Part shown: positions 46,212 to 55,175 of the stretch, one piece after another | How the letters are laid out: each line of letters opens with the position of its first letter | How positions within the stretch are numbered: position 1 is the stretch's first letter | Assembly: GCF_001999765.1 (NCBI RefSeq) | Contig: NZ_KV908322.1 | Location: 1 to 64,000, forward strand | Direction of reading: 5' to 3' | Source of the DNA: Sinomonas mesophila | GTDB taxonomy: Bacteria > Actinomycetota > Actinomycetes > Actinomycetales > Micrococcaceae | Length of the DNA stretch: 64,000 bases | Notes under the pieces: generated by a model | Told to the model about the DNA's origin: nothing | What the model saw: only the letters and a program-made list of their open reading frames with translations | The model's database searches: none | Program-made: the position numbers and the translations under genes

Positions 46212-48441
46212 GCGGGACCGGCCCCTCTCGCGGCTGCTCGGGGCCTCGTCCGCGAAGAAGATCAGGGACAGCCTCGGTCTAGAGACCGCCGGGGAGCTGC
46301 TCGACTACTTCCCGCGCCGGTACGTCCAGCGCGGCGAGCTGACCCCCATCGCGCTCCTGCCGCTCGACGAGGACGTGACGCTCATCGCGCGCGTCGTCAG
46401 GGCCGCGACCCGGCGCATGGCCACGCGGAAGGGCTCCATCACCGAGGTCCTCGTCTCGGACGGCTTCGGCGACCACGGCGCGGACACGATCAGCCTCACG
46501 TTCTTCAACGCCTTCCAGGCCTCACGGCAGCTCGCCCCCGGCACCGTCGCGATGTTCTCGGGCCGCGTCGGGCGCTACAAGGGGAAGCTTCAGCTGACCA
46601 ACCCCGACTACGTGCTCCTCGACCCCGAGGACTCCGCCGAGGGAACCCCGGAGGAGCTCGCCGCGAGGCCCATCCCCGTCTATTCCGCCACGGCCAAGCT
46701 CACGACCTGGCAGATCGAGCGGGCCGTCAAGACCCTCCTGAGCCAGCTGGACCTGGGCACGCTCGAGGACCCGCTGCCGGAGGCCCTCCGGCAGAAGTAC
46801 CGGCTGCCGGGGCTCGCCGACGCCTACCGCCTGATCCACGAGCCGGCGACGCAGGAGGCGTGCATGCTCGCCCGCCGCCGCTTCCAGTACGAGGAGGCAC
46901 TCGTCCTCCAGTCGGCCCTCGCCCGGCGCCGGATCCAGCACGCCCAGCTCCCGTCGCGGCCGAGCCCCGCCCGCCGCGGCGGCCTGCTCGACGCGTTCGA
47001 CGCGCAGCTGCCCTTCGAGCTCACCGAGGGCCAGCGGTCCGTGGGGGAGGAGCTCGCCGCCGAGCTCGCCGCCCCGCACCCCATGAACAGGCTCCTGCAG
47101 GGCGAGGTCGGGTCGGGGAAGACGGTCGTCGCCCTGCGCGCGATGCTCCAGGTCGTCGACGACGGCGGCCAGGCCGCACTGCTCGCACCCACCGAGGTGC
47201 TCGCGGGCCAGCACTACGAGTCGATCCGGCGCACGCTCGGACCGCTCGCGCGCGAGGGCCTGCTCGGGGCCTCGGACGGGGTCGAGGTCGTCCTGCTCAC
47301 GGGCTCGCAGTCCGCGGGGGAGCGCAAGCGCGCGCTCCTCGCCGCAGCGAGCGGGCAGGCGGGGATCGTCGTCGGCACCCACGCCCTGCTCTCCGAGGCC
47401 GTCCAGTTCGCCGACCTCGGCCTCGTCGTCGTCGACGAGCAGCACCGGTTCGGCGTCGAGCAGCGCGACGCCCTGCGGGCCAAGAGCCTCGCGACGCCCC
47501 ACCTGCTCGTCATGACGGCCACGCCGATCCCGCGCACCGTCGCGATGACGGTCTTCGGGGATCTCGAGACCTCCGTCCTGCGCGAGCTCCCGGCGGGCAG
47601 GGCGCCGATCGCGACCCACGTCGTGGGGCTCGTGGAGAACCCCTCGTGGGAGCAGCGCATCTGGGCCCGTGCGCGCGAGGAGGTCGACGCCGGGCGGCAG
47701 GTGTACGTTGTCTGCCCCCAGATCGGGGAGTCGAGCGAGGAAGGCCAAGAAGAAGGCGACCTCGCGGCCCTCGACGCCGCCACGTGGGGCGGCACGGCCC
47801 TCGCCGACGGCGCCTCCGCGCCTCCGCCTGCCGCCTCGGTCGCCGGGACGATGGAGCAGCTGGCCGGCGAGGCCGCCCTCGAGGGGGTCCGCCTCGGCAT
47901 GCTGCACGGGCGCATGGACACCGCCGACAAGTCGGCGTCGATGGAGTCCTTCGCCGCCGGCCGCACCGACGTCCTCGTCGCGACGACCGTCGTCGAGGTC
48001 GGCGTCGACGTGCCCAACGCGACCCTCATGGTCATCCTCGATGCCGACCGCTTCGGCATCGCCCAGCTGCACCAGCTCCGCGGCCGCGTCGGGCGCGGCG
48101 GCCACCCGGGCACGTGCCTGCTCGTGACCGCCCTGGAGCCCGGCCACCCGAGCCGCGCCCGCCTCGACGCCGTCGCGGCCAGCACCGACGGCTTCGTCCT
48201 GGCCCAGAAGGACCTCGAGCAGCGTCGCGAGGGCGACATCCTCGGGGCCACCCAGTCCGGGAGGCGCTCGACCCTGCGTCTCCTGCGGGTCCTGCGCGAC
48301 GCCGAGGTCATCGAGCGGGCCCGCGGCGACGCCCTCGGGCTCGTGGCCGAGGACCCCGGACTCGACCGGCAGCCCGCCCTGCGGGCCGCCATCGACGAGT
48401 ACCTCGGGCCCGACAAGGAGGTGTTCCTCGAACGTGGATGA
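46201..48441 (+). CDS. recG: ATP-dependent DNA helicase RecG
   Basis: 746 aa from TTG 46201, overlapping the DAK2 gene by 11 bases. N-terminal wedge/OB region (FPRRYVQRGELTPIALLP...GSITEVLVSDG...LTFFNAFQ), Walker A QGEVGSGKTVVALRAM (near residue 300), the DEQH box VVVDEQHRFGVEQR, MTATPIPRTVAMTVFGDLETS, and the C-terminal helicase part with TTVVEVGVDVPNATLMVI and the TRG-like QLHQLRGRVGRG. Regresses stalled replication forks and processes D-loops. An acidic, Pro/Ala-rich insertion sits near residues 510-545. Confidence 0.95.
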   Translation: MAAERDRPLSRLLGASSAKKIRDSLGLETAGELLDYFPRRYVQRGELTPIALLPLDEDVTLIARVVRAATRRMATRKGSITEVLVSDGFGDHGADTISLTFFNAFQASRQLAPGTVAMFSGRVGRYKGKLQLTNPDYVLLDPEDSAEGTPEELAARPIPVYSATAKLTTWQIERAVKTLLSQLDLGTLEDPLPEALRQKYRLPGLADAYRLIHEPATQEACMLARRRFQYEEALVLQSALARRRIQHAQLPSRPSPARRGGLLDAFDAQLPFELTEGQRSVGEELAAELAAPHPMNRLLQGEVGSGKTVVALRAMLQVVDDGGQAALLAPTEVLAGQHYESIRRTLGPLAREGLLGASDGVEVVLLTGSQSAGERKRALLAAASGQAGIVVGTHALLSEAVQFADLGLVVVDEQHRFGVEQRDALRAKSLATPHLLVMTATPIPRTVAMTVFGDLETSVLRELPAGRAPIATHVVGLVENPSWEQRIWARAREEVDAGRQVYVVCPQIGESSEEGQEEGDLAALDAATWGGTALADGASAPPPAASVAGTMEQLAGEAALEGVRLGMLHGRMDTADKSASMESFAAGRTDVLVATTVVEVGVDVPNATLMVILDADRFGIAQLHQLRGRVGRGGHPGTCLLVTALEPGHPSRARLDAVAASTDGFVLAQKDLEQRREGDILGATQSGRRSTLRLLRVLRDAEVIERARGDALGLVAEDPGLDRQPALRAAIDEYLGPDKEVFLERG

Positions 48442-48492
48442 GGCACTCACGCAGGCAGTCGGGCGCCCGGCCGCCCCCTCTGGGCCGAGCGC

Positions 48493-49095
48493 ATGAGCCG
48501 GATCATCGCCGGCATCGCGGGCGGGACGACCCTCGCCTCCGTCCCCGGCTCGGCCACCCGGCCCACGACCGACCGCGTGAAGGAGGCCCTCTTCTCGCGG
48601 CTCGACGCCCTCGGCATGATCAGCCGCTCGCGCGTTCTCGACCTCTTCGCGGGCTCGGGGGCCCTCGGGGTCGAGGCCGCGAGCCGAGGCGCGTCGACGG
48701 CCGAGCTCGTCGAGGCCGACCCGAAGGCCGTGCGGGTGTGCGAGCGCAACGCGCGCCTCGCCAACGACGCCCTCGGCCGGCGCGCCGTCACCGTGCACCG
48801 CTCCAAGGTCGCGGGCTTCCTCGAGCACACCCTGCCCGGCCGGCACTGGGACCTCGTGTTCATGGACCCGCCCTACCCGCTCGGCGAGGAGCCCCTCTCC
48901 GCGGTCCTCACGGCGCTCGTGCCGCATCTGGCCGAGGACGCGCTCGTCGTCGTCGAGCGTTCCTCTCGCTCGCCCGAGCCGGCGTGGCCCGAAGGCCTGG
49001 TCCTCTTCGCCGAGAAGAAATACGGCGAGACGCGGCTGTGGTTCGCCGAGCCGGTGCCAACGCCGTCGGAGCCCCCCGCTACGGTGGGGGCATGA
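48493..49095 (+). CDS. rsmD: 16S rRNA (guanine-966-N2)-methyltransferase
   Basis: 200 aa. Family start MSRIIAGIAGGTTLASVPG...TRPTTDRVKEALFS, SAM-binding LDLFAGSGALGVEAASRGA and catalytic FMDPPYPLGEEPL. Modifies the small-subunit rRNA. 51 bases after recG; its stop overlaps the next gene (ATGA). Confidence 0.94.
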   Translation: MSRIIAGIAGGTTLASVPGSATRPTTDRVKEALFSRLDALGMISRSRVLDLFAGSGALGVEAASRGASTAELVEADPKAVRVCERNARLANDALGRRAVTVHRSKVAGFLEHTLPGRHWDLVFMDPPYPLGEEPLSAVLTALVPHLAEDALVVVERSSRSPEPAWPEGLVLFAEKKYGETRLWFAEPVPTPSEPPATVGA

Positions 49096-49556
49096 TCGAG
49101 CCCCTCGGCCCGGCCGCCGCAGCGACCGCCTCCCCGACAGCTCCCGCCGCTGCTCTCGAGATAGCGTCCGGCTCCCTGCCCCAGTGGTGGGAGATCGTTG
49201 CGGCCTTCGCCCCTGTCGGGACGTTCGCCACCGCCGTCGTCGCGGCCGTGGTCGGCCTCCACACGATCCGCCAGCGCTCGTACTCGGACCGGCGCGCCGA
49301 GTTCTGGCGGCGCACGGAATGGGCCCTCGAGGCCTCGGTGTCCCCGGATCTCCAGCTCCAGGCGATGGGCACGATGGTGCTCGCGAGCCTGGCCAAGAGC
49401 GATCTCATCGCGAGCGAGGAGGAGCTCAGGCTCCTCGACGCCGTGTGGGTCGACCCGATCGCCGAGGCCGAGGAGGCCGGCCTGGACGAGGAACTCGGCG
49501 GCGACGGCGGGCCGGACAGCGGCGGGGCGGGGCCTGACGACGTAGGGCGGGGCTGA
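49092..49556 (+). CDS. Hypothetical single-pass membrane protein, 154 aa
   Basis: ATG 49092 overlaps the rsmD stop by 4 bases, so translation is coupled. One hydrophobic segment (WWEIVAAFAPVGTFATAVVAAVVGLHTI, about residues 32-59) follows an Ala/Pro-rich start. A soluble C-terminal part reads RAEFWRRTEWALEASVSPDLQLQAMGTMVLASLAKSDL and ends in an acidic, Gly-rich tail. The WRRTEWALE segment is reminiscent of small membrane proteins with unknown function in actinobacteria. Not assigned. Confidence 0.65.
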   Translation: MIEPLGPAAAATASPTAPAAALEIASGSLPQWWEIVAAFAPVGTFATAVVAAVVGLHTIRQRSYSDRRAEFWRRTEWALEASVSPDLQLQAMGTMVLASLAKSDLIASEEELRLLDAVWVDPIAEAEEAGLDEELGGDGGPDSGGAGPDDVGRG

Positions 49557-49636
49557 TGGCGTGGACGCCCCCGCCGCAGCCGGGGATACTGGCAGGAGAG
49601 CTGCGCGGCGGTCGCAGCGGCACGAAGGGGTCTGAT

Positions 49637-49825
49637 GTGAGCAAGCACGAGGCACGTCCCGGCGCAGGCCGTCACACGTCCGAGCCGTCCGAGCGGCGCC
49701 CCGGATCCTCGGACCGGCGTGTCCAGATCGCGGCCGCGCGGCTGCGCGTCGTGCTCGACGAGCGGCTCAACCGCCCCACGCCCGAGTGGGTCAAGCGCCT
49801 CGCCGAGCAGAAGCTCGCGAGCTGA
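49637..49825 (+). CDS. Small hypothetical protein, 62 aa
   Basis: From GTG 49637 with AAGGGG upstream; the frame is open back to 49556, where it would directly follow the previous stop. A polar, Arg-rich first half is followed by a helical region VQIAAARLRVVLDERLNRPTPEWVKRLAEQKLAS, compatible with a small nucleic-acid-binding or helical adaptor protein. No family recognised. Confidence 0.5.
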   Translation: MSKHEARPGAGRHTSEPSERRPGSSDRRVQIAAARLRVVLDERLNRPTPEWVKRLAEQKLAS

Positions 49826-49875
49826 AGCCCGGGGCCGGCGCTCCCGGCCGGTCTGCCGTTCCCTGACGCGCTTCC

Positions 49876-50670
49876 TCAGTCCGAGAGCGCGTCGAGTTCG
49901 ACCCCCCGCACGAGGACTCCCGGGTGCGGGCCCGCCTCCGTGAGCCGCTCCGTCCAGCCCTCCGGCCACGCACCCCTGAGCCCGACGGCGACGACGTTGC
50001 CCGGGAAGCGTGCCGTGAGCATGTCCGGCTCGGTGAGCACCGCGACCTCGGCCAGGACGGAGCGCATCGCCGCGAGCTGGGAGCGCACGAGCGCCAGCGG
50101 GGGCTCGTCGCCGATGTTGACCACGAGCGCCCCGCCCGGCGCGAGGAGCGCCGCGGCTTCCGCGTAGAAGCCGGCGTCCGCGAGGTGCTCCGGGGCGTCC
50201 GGCCCCGAGAAGACGTCGAGCACGACGACGTCGTACGGCCCCCGCGCCCCGACCGTGGTGAGCTCCCAGCGGGCGTCCCCGATCACGGTCTCGAGGTCGG
50301 TCCCCTCCGGCAGGGGCAGGTGCTCGAGCACGAAGTCCGCGAGCTCGCGCTCGAGCTCGACCGCGGTCTGCACTGAGCCCGGCCTGGTTGCCTGGACGTA
50401 GCGGGCCAGGGTCAGGGCGCCCGCGCCGAGGTGCAGGGCCCGGATCTGCGTGCCGGCCGGGGCGACGGCGTCGACGACGTTCGCGATCCGCCGCAGGTAG
50501 GCGTAGAAGACGTGCTCGGGGTGGCCGAGGTCCACGTGCGACTGCTCGGCCCCGCCGATCGAGAGGATCCACGCGCCCGGGACGAAGGCGTCCGGCTCGA
50601 CCGAGGCGTGGGCGCCGACGCCGCGCAGCCAGCGCGTGCGCGGCTCTCCATCCTGGGCGCGGCGCCTCAC
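49876..50670 (-). CDS. Spermidine-synthase-like methyltransferase-fold protein
   Basis: 264 aa from GTG 50670, overlapping the aminotransferase stop by 4 bases. A spermidine/spermine synthase fold is seen in ILSIGGAEQSHVDLGHPEHVFYAYLRRIANVVDA, ALHLGAGALTLARYVQATRPG (nucleotide motif), VELERELADFVLEHLPLP, DARWELTTVGARGPYDVVVLDVFSG and GGALVVNIGD. Such short forms are common in actinobacteria and often lack proven aminopropyl transfer; the exact reaction is uncertain. Confidence 0.8.
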   Translation of the reverse strand: MRRRAQDGEPRTRWLRGVGAHASVEPDAFVPGAWILSIGGAEQSHVDLGHPEHVFYAYLRRIANVVDAVAPAGTQIRALHLGAGALTLARYVQATRPGSVQTAVELERELADFVLEHLPLPEGTDLETVIGDARWELTTVGARGPYDVVVLDVFSGPDAPEHLADAGFYAEAAALLAPGGALVVNIGDEPPLALVRSQLAAMRSVLAEVAVLTEPDMLTARFPGNVVAVGLRGAWPEGWTERLTEAGPHPGVLVRGVELDALSD

Positions 50671-51863
50671 AACGCGTCCGCGAGGCCCGCGAGGCGCGAG
50701 GCGGCCTCGTGCAGGAGGGGGGCCTTCTTGCAGAACGCGAAGCGCAGGAGCGAGCGCGTGCGCTCGGCGCCGCCGAGGTGGCAGAAGACGGAGACGGGGA
50801 TGGCGGCGACGCCGACGAGCTCGGGCAGGCGGCGGGCGAGTGCGGGCGCGTCGTCGATGCCCAGCGGGGAGGTGTCCGCCGTGATGAAGTAGGTGCCCTC
50901 GGGGACGAAAACGTCCAGGCCCGCCGCGCGCAGGCCCTCGGCGAGGATGTCCCGCTTGGCACGCAGCGTGTCCGCGGCTGCGGCGAAGAACTCGTCCGGG
51001 TAGCCGAGGCCCAGCGCGACGGCCTCCTGGAACGGCGTCCCCGAGCTGTAGGTGAGGAACTGCTTGATCGTGCGCACGCGCGCGACGAGCTCCTCGGGCC
51101 CGCTGATCCAGCCGACCTTCCAGCCCGTGAACGAGAACGTCTTGCCCGCCGAGGAGATGGTCACGGTGCGCTCGCGCGCGCCGGGCAGGGAGGCCACGGG
51201 AACGTGCCGGTCGCCGAAGACGAGGTGCTCATAGACCTCGTCGGTGACGATCACGGCGTCGTGCCGCGCCGCGAGCGCGACGATCCGCTCGAGCGTCTCG
51301 CGGCCGAACACGGCGCCCGTGGGGTTGTGCGGGTTGTTCAGCAGCACGAGGCGGGTGCGCGGCGTGAACGCCGCCTCGAGCTCGGCCGGGTCGGGCTGGA
51401 ACGCCGGTGCGTGCAGGGGCACGGTCGTGTGCTCGGCGCCGGCGAGGGCGATCATCGCCCCATAGGAGTCGTAGAACGGCTCGAAGGTGAGCACCTCGTC
51501 CCCGGGGCCGGCGAGGGCCAGGACGGCGGCGGCGATCCCTTCGGTCGCGCCCGTCGAGATGACGACCTCCCGCCATGGATCCAGCGCGATGCCGTAGAAC
51601 CGCGCCTGGTGCTCGGCGACGGCCTCACGCAGCCGCGGGATGCCCTGGCCGGGGGCGTACTGGTTGGCGCCGGAGAGGATCGCGGAGCGCGCGGCCTCCA
51701 TCATCTCGGCCGGGCCGTCCTCATCCGGGAATCCCTGTCCGAGGTTGATGGCACCGTGCCTGACGGCGAGCCCCGTCATCTCCTCGAAGATCGTCACGCC
51801 GAGCCGGCCGTCGGAGCCGAGGAGGTTGGCACCTGCTGCTGTTCGCTGCCACGCGGAAGTCAT
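50667..51863 (-). CDS. Class I PLP-dependent aminotransferase (DapC/kynurenine-aminotransferase type)
   Basis: 398 aa. Fold-type I: INLGQGFPDEDGP, NQYAPGQGIPRLREAVAEHQ, STGATEGIAAAVLAL, NNPHNPTGAVF, VTDEVYEHLVF, PLP lysine in SSAGKTFSFTGWKVGW, and the C-terminal Arg in LLRFAFCKK. Mycobacterial relatives are annotated as N-succinyldiaminopimelate aminotransferase, others as methionine or kynurenine aminotransferases. Cysteine or glutamine transamination cannot be excluded. Start GTG or ATG at 51863. Confidence 0.85.
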   Translation of the reverse strand: MTSAWQRTAAGANLLGSDGRLGVTIFEEMTGLAVRHGAINLGQGFPDEDGPAEMMEAARSAILSGANQYAPGQGIPRLREAVAEHQARFYGIALDPWREVVISTGATEGIAAAVLALAGPGDEVLTFEPFYDSYGAMIALAGAEHTTVPLHAPAFQPDPAELEAAFTPRTRLVLLNNPHNPTGAVFGRETLERIVALAARHDAVIVTDEVYEHLVFGDRHVPVASLPGARERTVTISSAGKTFSFTGWKVGWISGPEELVARVRTIKQFLTYSSGTPFQEAVALGLGYPDEFFAAAADTLRAKRDILAEGLRAAGLDVFVPEGTYFITADTSPLGIDDAPALARRLPELVGVAAIPVSVFCHLGGAERTRSLLRFAFCKKAPLLHEAASRLAGLADAL

Positions 51864-51933
51864 CCGCCCATGCTATGGCCATCGGGGGAGGCGGCGCGCC
51901 CTGCGCTGGCGGTGCCGCCAAGGGGCCATGGAG

Positions 51934-51939
51934 TATGTT
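51934..51939 (+). promoter_or_regulatory. -10 element, probable leaderless promoter of coaD
   Basis: TATGTT ends 6 bases before ATG 51946. No SD or clear -35 is visible. Confidence 0.4.
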
Positions 51940-51945
51940 GGCGGT

Positions 51946-52428
51946 ATGCGACGCGCAGTGTGCCCCGGCTCCTTCGACCCGATCCACAATGGGCACCTCG
52001 AGGTGATCGCGCGGGCCGCGAACCTCTTCGACGAGGTCGTCGTCGCAGTCTCCACCAACTACATGAAGCAGTACCGGTTCACCCCGGACGAGCGGATCGC
52101 GATGGCGCGGCGCACCCTCAGCGCCATCAGCGGGATCATCGTCGAGCCCATGGGGGAGGGCCTGCTCGCGGAGTACTGCCGGCAGCGGGGCGCGTCGGCC
52201 ATCGTCAAGGGACTGCGCTCGTCGAGCGACTTCGACTACGAACTGCCCATGGCGATCATGAACCGCCAGCTCACCGGCGTCGAGACCGTGTTCCTCCCCG
52301 CGGAGGCCCACTACGTCCACCTGTCCTCGACGCTCGTCAAGGAGGTCTACGATCTCGGCGGCGACGTCTCCGAGTTCGTCCCCCGCTCCGTCCTGGCGCG
52401 CCTCGCCGAGGGCGCGCCTGGCCGGTGA
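51946..52428 (+). CDS. coaD: Phosphopantetheine adenylyltransferase
   Basis: 160 aa, the usual size; ATG 51946 is chosen because MRRAVCPGSFDPIHNGHLE begins the family fold. The T/HxGH nucleotidyl-transfer motif is IHNGHLE, and VKGLRSSSDFDYELPMAIMNRQL and FLPAEAHYVHLSSTLVKE are typical. Fourth step of coenzyme A synthesis. Divergent from the aminotransferase. Confidence 0.95.
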   Translation: MRRAVCPGSFDPIHNGHLEVIARAANLFDEVVVAVSTNYMKQYRFTPDERIAMARRTLSAISGIIVEPMGEGLLAEYCRQRGASAIVKGLRSSSDFDYELPMAIMNRQLTGVETVFLPAEAHYVHLSSTLVKEVYDLGGDVSEFVPRSVLARLAEGAPGR

Positions 52429-52469
52429 ATGGCCGCGGGGCGGCTAGACTGGTCGGGCACAGCGGGCGC

Positions 52470-52498
52470 GGCCATCGCCGCCTTTCGGCGGCGCGGCC
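52470..52498 (+). terminator. Stem-loop after coaD
   Basis: GCCGCC-TTTC-GGCGGC (52477-52492) inside flanking GGCC/GGCC pairing. It may end coaD transcription before the yceD promoter; no U-run. Confidence 0.4.
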
Positions 52499-52502
52499 TG
52501 GT

Positions 52503-52532
52503 TTGGGGCAAGTGGTTCCCACAGGCTAGGAT
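52503..52532 (+). promoter_or_regulatory. Promoter of yceD-rpmF
   Basis: TTGGGG (52503-52508) and TAGGAT (52527-52532) with an 18-base spacer, about 30 bases before the yceD ribosome-binding site. Confidence 0.45.
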
Positions 52533-52564
52533 GGTTTGTCGGTCTATGTTCTACAGGAGTTCTC

Positions 52565-53119
52565 ATTAAGCGCGAAGCACGTTCGCCTTTGATGTTCGAT
52601 GTCAAGGACCTCGGGCGCAGCCCGGGGACTATGCGAACCCTCACGGAGCATGTACCCGCACCGAGTGATCTCGGTGTGGCGCTCATCGGCGTCGGCGAAG
52701 GATCCCCCGTGGATCTGGACCTGAAGCTCGAGTCGGTGCACGAGGGGATCCTGGTCTCGGGGACGGCGCACGTCACAGTGACGGGCGAATGCGGCCGCTG
52801 CCTGGATCCCATCGAGTACGGGCTCGACGCCGAGGTGCAGGAGCTTTTCTTCTTCGAGGGACACGCGCCCTCGGACGGAGAAGACGATGAAGAGCAACGT
52901 CGAGTCGAGCACGAGTCCATCGATCTTGAGCCGGTGTTGCGGGACGCAGTAGTGACCCTGCTGCCGTTCCAGCCGGTGTGCCGGGAAGACTGCGAAGGGC
53001 TGTGCTCCGAATGCGGAGTGCGCCTCGCGGACGAGCCGGGGCACCACCATGAGGTCGTCGACCCCCGGTGGGCTGCCTTGGCAGATTTGGTGAAGCCAGA
53101 CCGGCACGACGATGAGTAA
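52565..53119 (+). CDS. yceD: YceD/DUF177 family protein, probable ATT start
   Basis: 184 aa if read from ATT 52565, 176 aa from TTG 52589. I choose ATT because AGGAG (52555-52559) stands 5 bases before it, whereas no SD precedes TTG 52589. The extra residues (KREARSPL before MFDVKDLGRSPGTMR) also match the family, where a short stretch ending in a proline-leucine pair precedes the FDxxxLGR motif. A zinc-binding Cys set is present: GECGRCLDP and CREDCEGLCSECGV. Co-conserved with rpmF, 31 bases downstream; YceD relatives affect 23S rRNA maturation. Confidence 0.85.
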   Translation: MKREARSPLMFDVKDLGRSPGTMRTLTEHVPAPSDLGVALIGVGEGSPVDLDLKLESVHEGILVSGTAHVTVTGECGRCLDPIEYGLDAEVQELFFFEGHAPSDGEDDEEQRRVEHESIDLEPVLRDAVVTLLPFQPVCREDCEGLCSECGVRLADEPGHHHEVVDPRWAALADLVKPDRHDDE

Positions 53120-53150
53120 GTGTTGGCACTAGAAGAGAAATGAGTTAGCC

Positions 53151-53354
53151 GTGGCTGTTCCCAAGCGGAAGATGTCTCGCTCGAATACCCGCGCCCGCCG
53201 CTCCCAGTGGAAGGCCTCCGTTCCCACCCTGGTCAAGACCGTGGAGAACGGCCGCGTGACCTACAGCCTGCCGCACCAGGCGAAGGTCGTGACGGACTCG
53301 GCTGGCACCGAGCTGTTCCTCGAGTACAAGGGCCGCAAGGTCGCCGACGTCTGA
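53151..53354 (+). CDS. rpmF: 50S ribosomal protein L32
   Basis: 67 aa from GTG 53151. The family start [21 protein letters not shown] is unmistakable. This copy lacks the four zinc-binding cysteines of the zinc-ribbon form (C-terminal half reads [29 protein letters not shown]), so it is the zinc-independent type. Follows yceD, its usual partner. Confidence 0.96.
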   Translation: MAVPKRKMSRSNTRARRSQWKASVPTLVKTVENGRVTYSLPHQAKVVTDSAGTELFLEYKGRKVADV

Positions 53355-53372
53355 GCGGCGTGATACTCGCGC

Positions 53373-54077
53373 ATGAGCACTCATGACGAGCTTCTGAAGC
53401 GTCTCGGCGTCGGCATCGACGCCGAGACGCTTCGTCTTGCCCTCACGCACCGCTCCTACGCCTACGAGAACGGCGGCATCCCGACCAACGAGCGCCTCGA
53501 GTTCCTCGGCGACTCGATCCTCGGGTTCTCCGTCACGGAGCTGCTGTACCGCGAGCACCCCGACCTCACGGAGGGCGAGCTCGCCAAGCGCCGCGCCGCC
53601 GTCGTGAGCACCCGCGCCCTCGCGGGCATCGCCCGCCGCCTCGGCGTCGGCGAGCACATCTACCTCGGCCAGGGCGAGAAGGTCACGGGCGGGAAGAACA
53701 AGTCCTCGATCCTCGCGGACACCATGGAGGCGCTCATCGGCGCCACCTTCATCTCCAACGGCCTCGAGACCGCGCGCCGCCTCGTCGTGGACCTCATCGG
53801 GCCGCTCCTCGCCGACGCGGCCGTCCTCGGCGCCGGCACAGACTGGAAGACGCACATCCAGGAGCTTGCGGCCAACCGCCAGCTCGGCGCCATCCACTAT
53901 TCGGTCGAGGGCGAGGGTCCGGACCACGCGCGCGTCTACACCGCGACCCTCCTCATCGGCGGCACGGCCTACGGCACCGGCATGGGCAACTCCAAGAAGG
54001 AGGCCGAGCAGCAGTCCGCCGCGAACGCGTGGAAGGTCCTGGGCCCCGACGGGCAGGACGCGACGGCTTCGGGCTAG
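53373..54077 (+). CDS. rnc: Ribonuclease III
   Basis: 234 aa. The N-terminal nuclease domain has the signature NERLEFLGDSILGF (catalytic Glu/Asp), then LADTMEALIGATFISNGLETARR with the second Asp/Glu pair. The C-terminal dsRNA-binding domain (about residues 155-225) has DWKTHIQELAANRQLGAIHYSVEGEGPDHARVYTATLLI. Processes rRNA precursors and structured mRNAs. 18 bases after rpmF. Confidence 0.96.
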   Translation: MSTHDELLKRLGVGIDAETLRLALTHRSYAYENGGIPTNERLEFLGDSILGFSVTELLYREHPDLTEGELAKRRAAVVSTRALAGIARRLGVGEHIYLGQGEKVTGGKNKSSILADTMEALIGATFISNGLETARRLVVDLIGPLLADAAVLGAGTDWKTHIQELAANRQLGAIHYSVEGEGPDHARVYTATLLIGGTAYGTGMGNSKKEAEQQSAANAWKVLGPDGQDATASG

Positions 54078-54080
54078 TAG

Positions 54081-55040
54081 ATGCCCGAGCTCCCCGAAGT
54101 CGAAGTCGTCCGGCGCGGCCTCGCCTCGTGGGTCGTCGGCCGCACGGTCGAGGACGCTGAGGTCGTCGACCCGCGCTCGGTGCGGCGCCACGCCCTCGGG
54201 CCGCAGGACTTCTCCGGCCAGCTCGAGGGCGCGAGGGTGCTCGACGCCGTCCGGCGCGGGAAGTTCCTCTGGCTCATCCTTGCGGGCCCCGACGACACCG
54301 GCGCCCCAGACGGCACCCTGCCGCACACCGCGCTCATGGCCCACCTGGGCATGAGCGGGCAGCTCATCGTCGAGGACGAGAGCCAGCCCCGCGAGAAGCA
54401 CCTCAAGGTCCGGCTCACGCTGAGCGAGGTCCCTGGCATGCCCCGCGAGCTCCGCTTCGTGGACCAGCGCATCTTCGGTGGCCTCGCCGTCGTGCCGCTC
54501 GTGCCGACGCACGACGGCGGGCCCGGCGGCCGCGGTGAGGCGCCCCTCGCGCTCGTCCCGGCCGAGGCGGCGCACATCGCCCGAGACCCGCTCGACCCGC
54601 TGTTCGACCCCGAAGCGTTCCATGCCCGGCTGCGCTCGCGCCGGACCGGGATCAAGCGCGCCCTGCTGGACCAGCGGCTCGTCTCCGGCATCGGCAACAT
54701 CTACGCCGACGAGGCCCTCTGGGGCGCGCGGCTGCACTATGCCCGCCCCACGGAGACGTTGCGCCGGGCCGAGACGGCCCGGCTCGTCGCCTCCATCCGT
54801 GAGGTCATGGAGCGTGCACTCGAGGCCGGCGGGACGAGCTTCGACTCGCTGTACGTCAACGTCAACGGCGCCTCGGGGTACTTCTCCCGCTCCCTCGACG
54901 CCTACGGCCGGGCCGGGCTGCCCTGCCGGCGCTGCGTGGCCGAGGGCCGCGTGGGGACCATCGTGCGCGAGCCGTTCATGAACCGGTCCTCGTACCGGTG
55001 CACGCGGTGCCAGCCCGTGCCCCGCAACGGGCGCTGGTAG
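54081..55040 (+). CDS. mutM: Formamidopyrimidine-DNA glycosylase
   Basis: 319 aa, begins [14 protein letters not shown]: the N-terminal Pro (after Met removal) and Glu are catalytic. A helix-two-turn-helix region ([28 protein letters not shown]) and a C-terminal zinc finger with four Cys (CRRCVAEG...YRCTRCQP) complete the family. Excises 8-oxoguanine and Fapy lesions. Starts 3 bases after the rnc stop. Confidence 0.96.
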   Translation: MPELPEVEVVRRGLASWVVGRTVEDAEVVDPRSVRRHALGPQDFSGQLEGARVLDAVRRGKFLWLILAGPDDTGAPDGTLPHTALMAHLGMSGQLIVEDESQPREKHLKVRLTLSEVPGMPRELRFVDQRIFGGLAVVPLVPTHDGGPGGRGEAPLALVPAEAAHIARDPLDPLFDPEAFHARLRSRRTGIKRALLDQRLVSGIGNIYADEALWGARLHYARPTETLRRAETARLVASIREVMERALEAGGTSFDSLYVNVNGASGYFSRSLDAYGRAGLPCRRCVAEGRVGTIVREPFMNRSSYRCTRCQPVPRNGRW

Positions 55041-55175
55041 CCGCGGCCCCCGCGCACGCCTGGCCGCGCGCCGTCGTGCGCTGAAACCGGGGGCACACCG
55101 GCCGGTTGCCCGGCCCACGGCGTGTCGCGGCGTAGATTGGAGCATCATCGACCGCCGAGCGAAACAGCAGGACCC

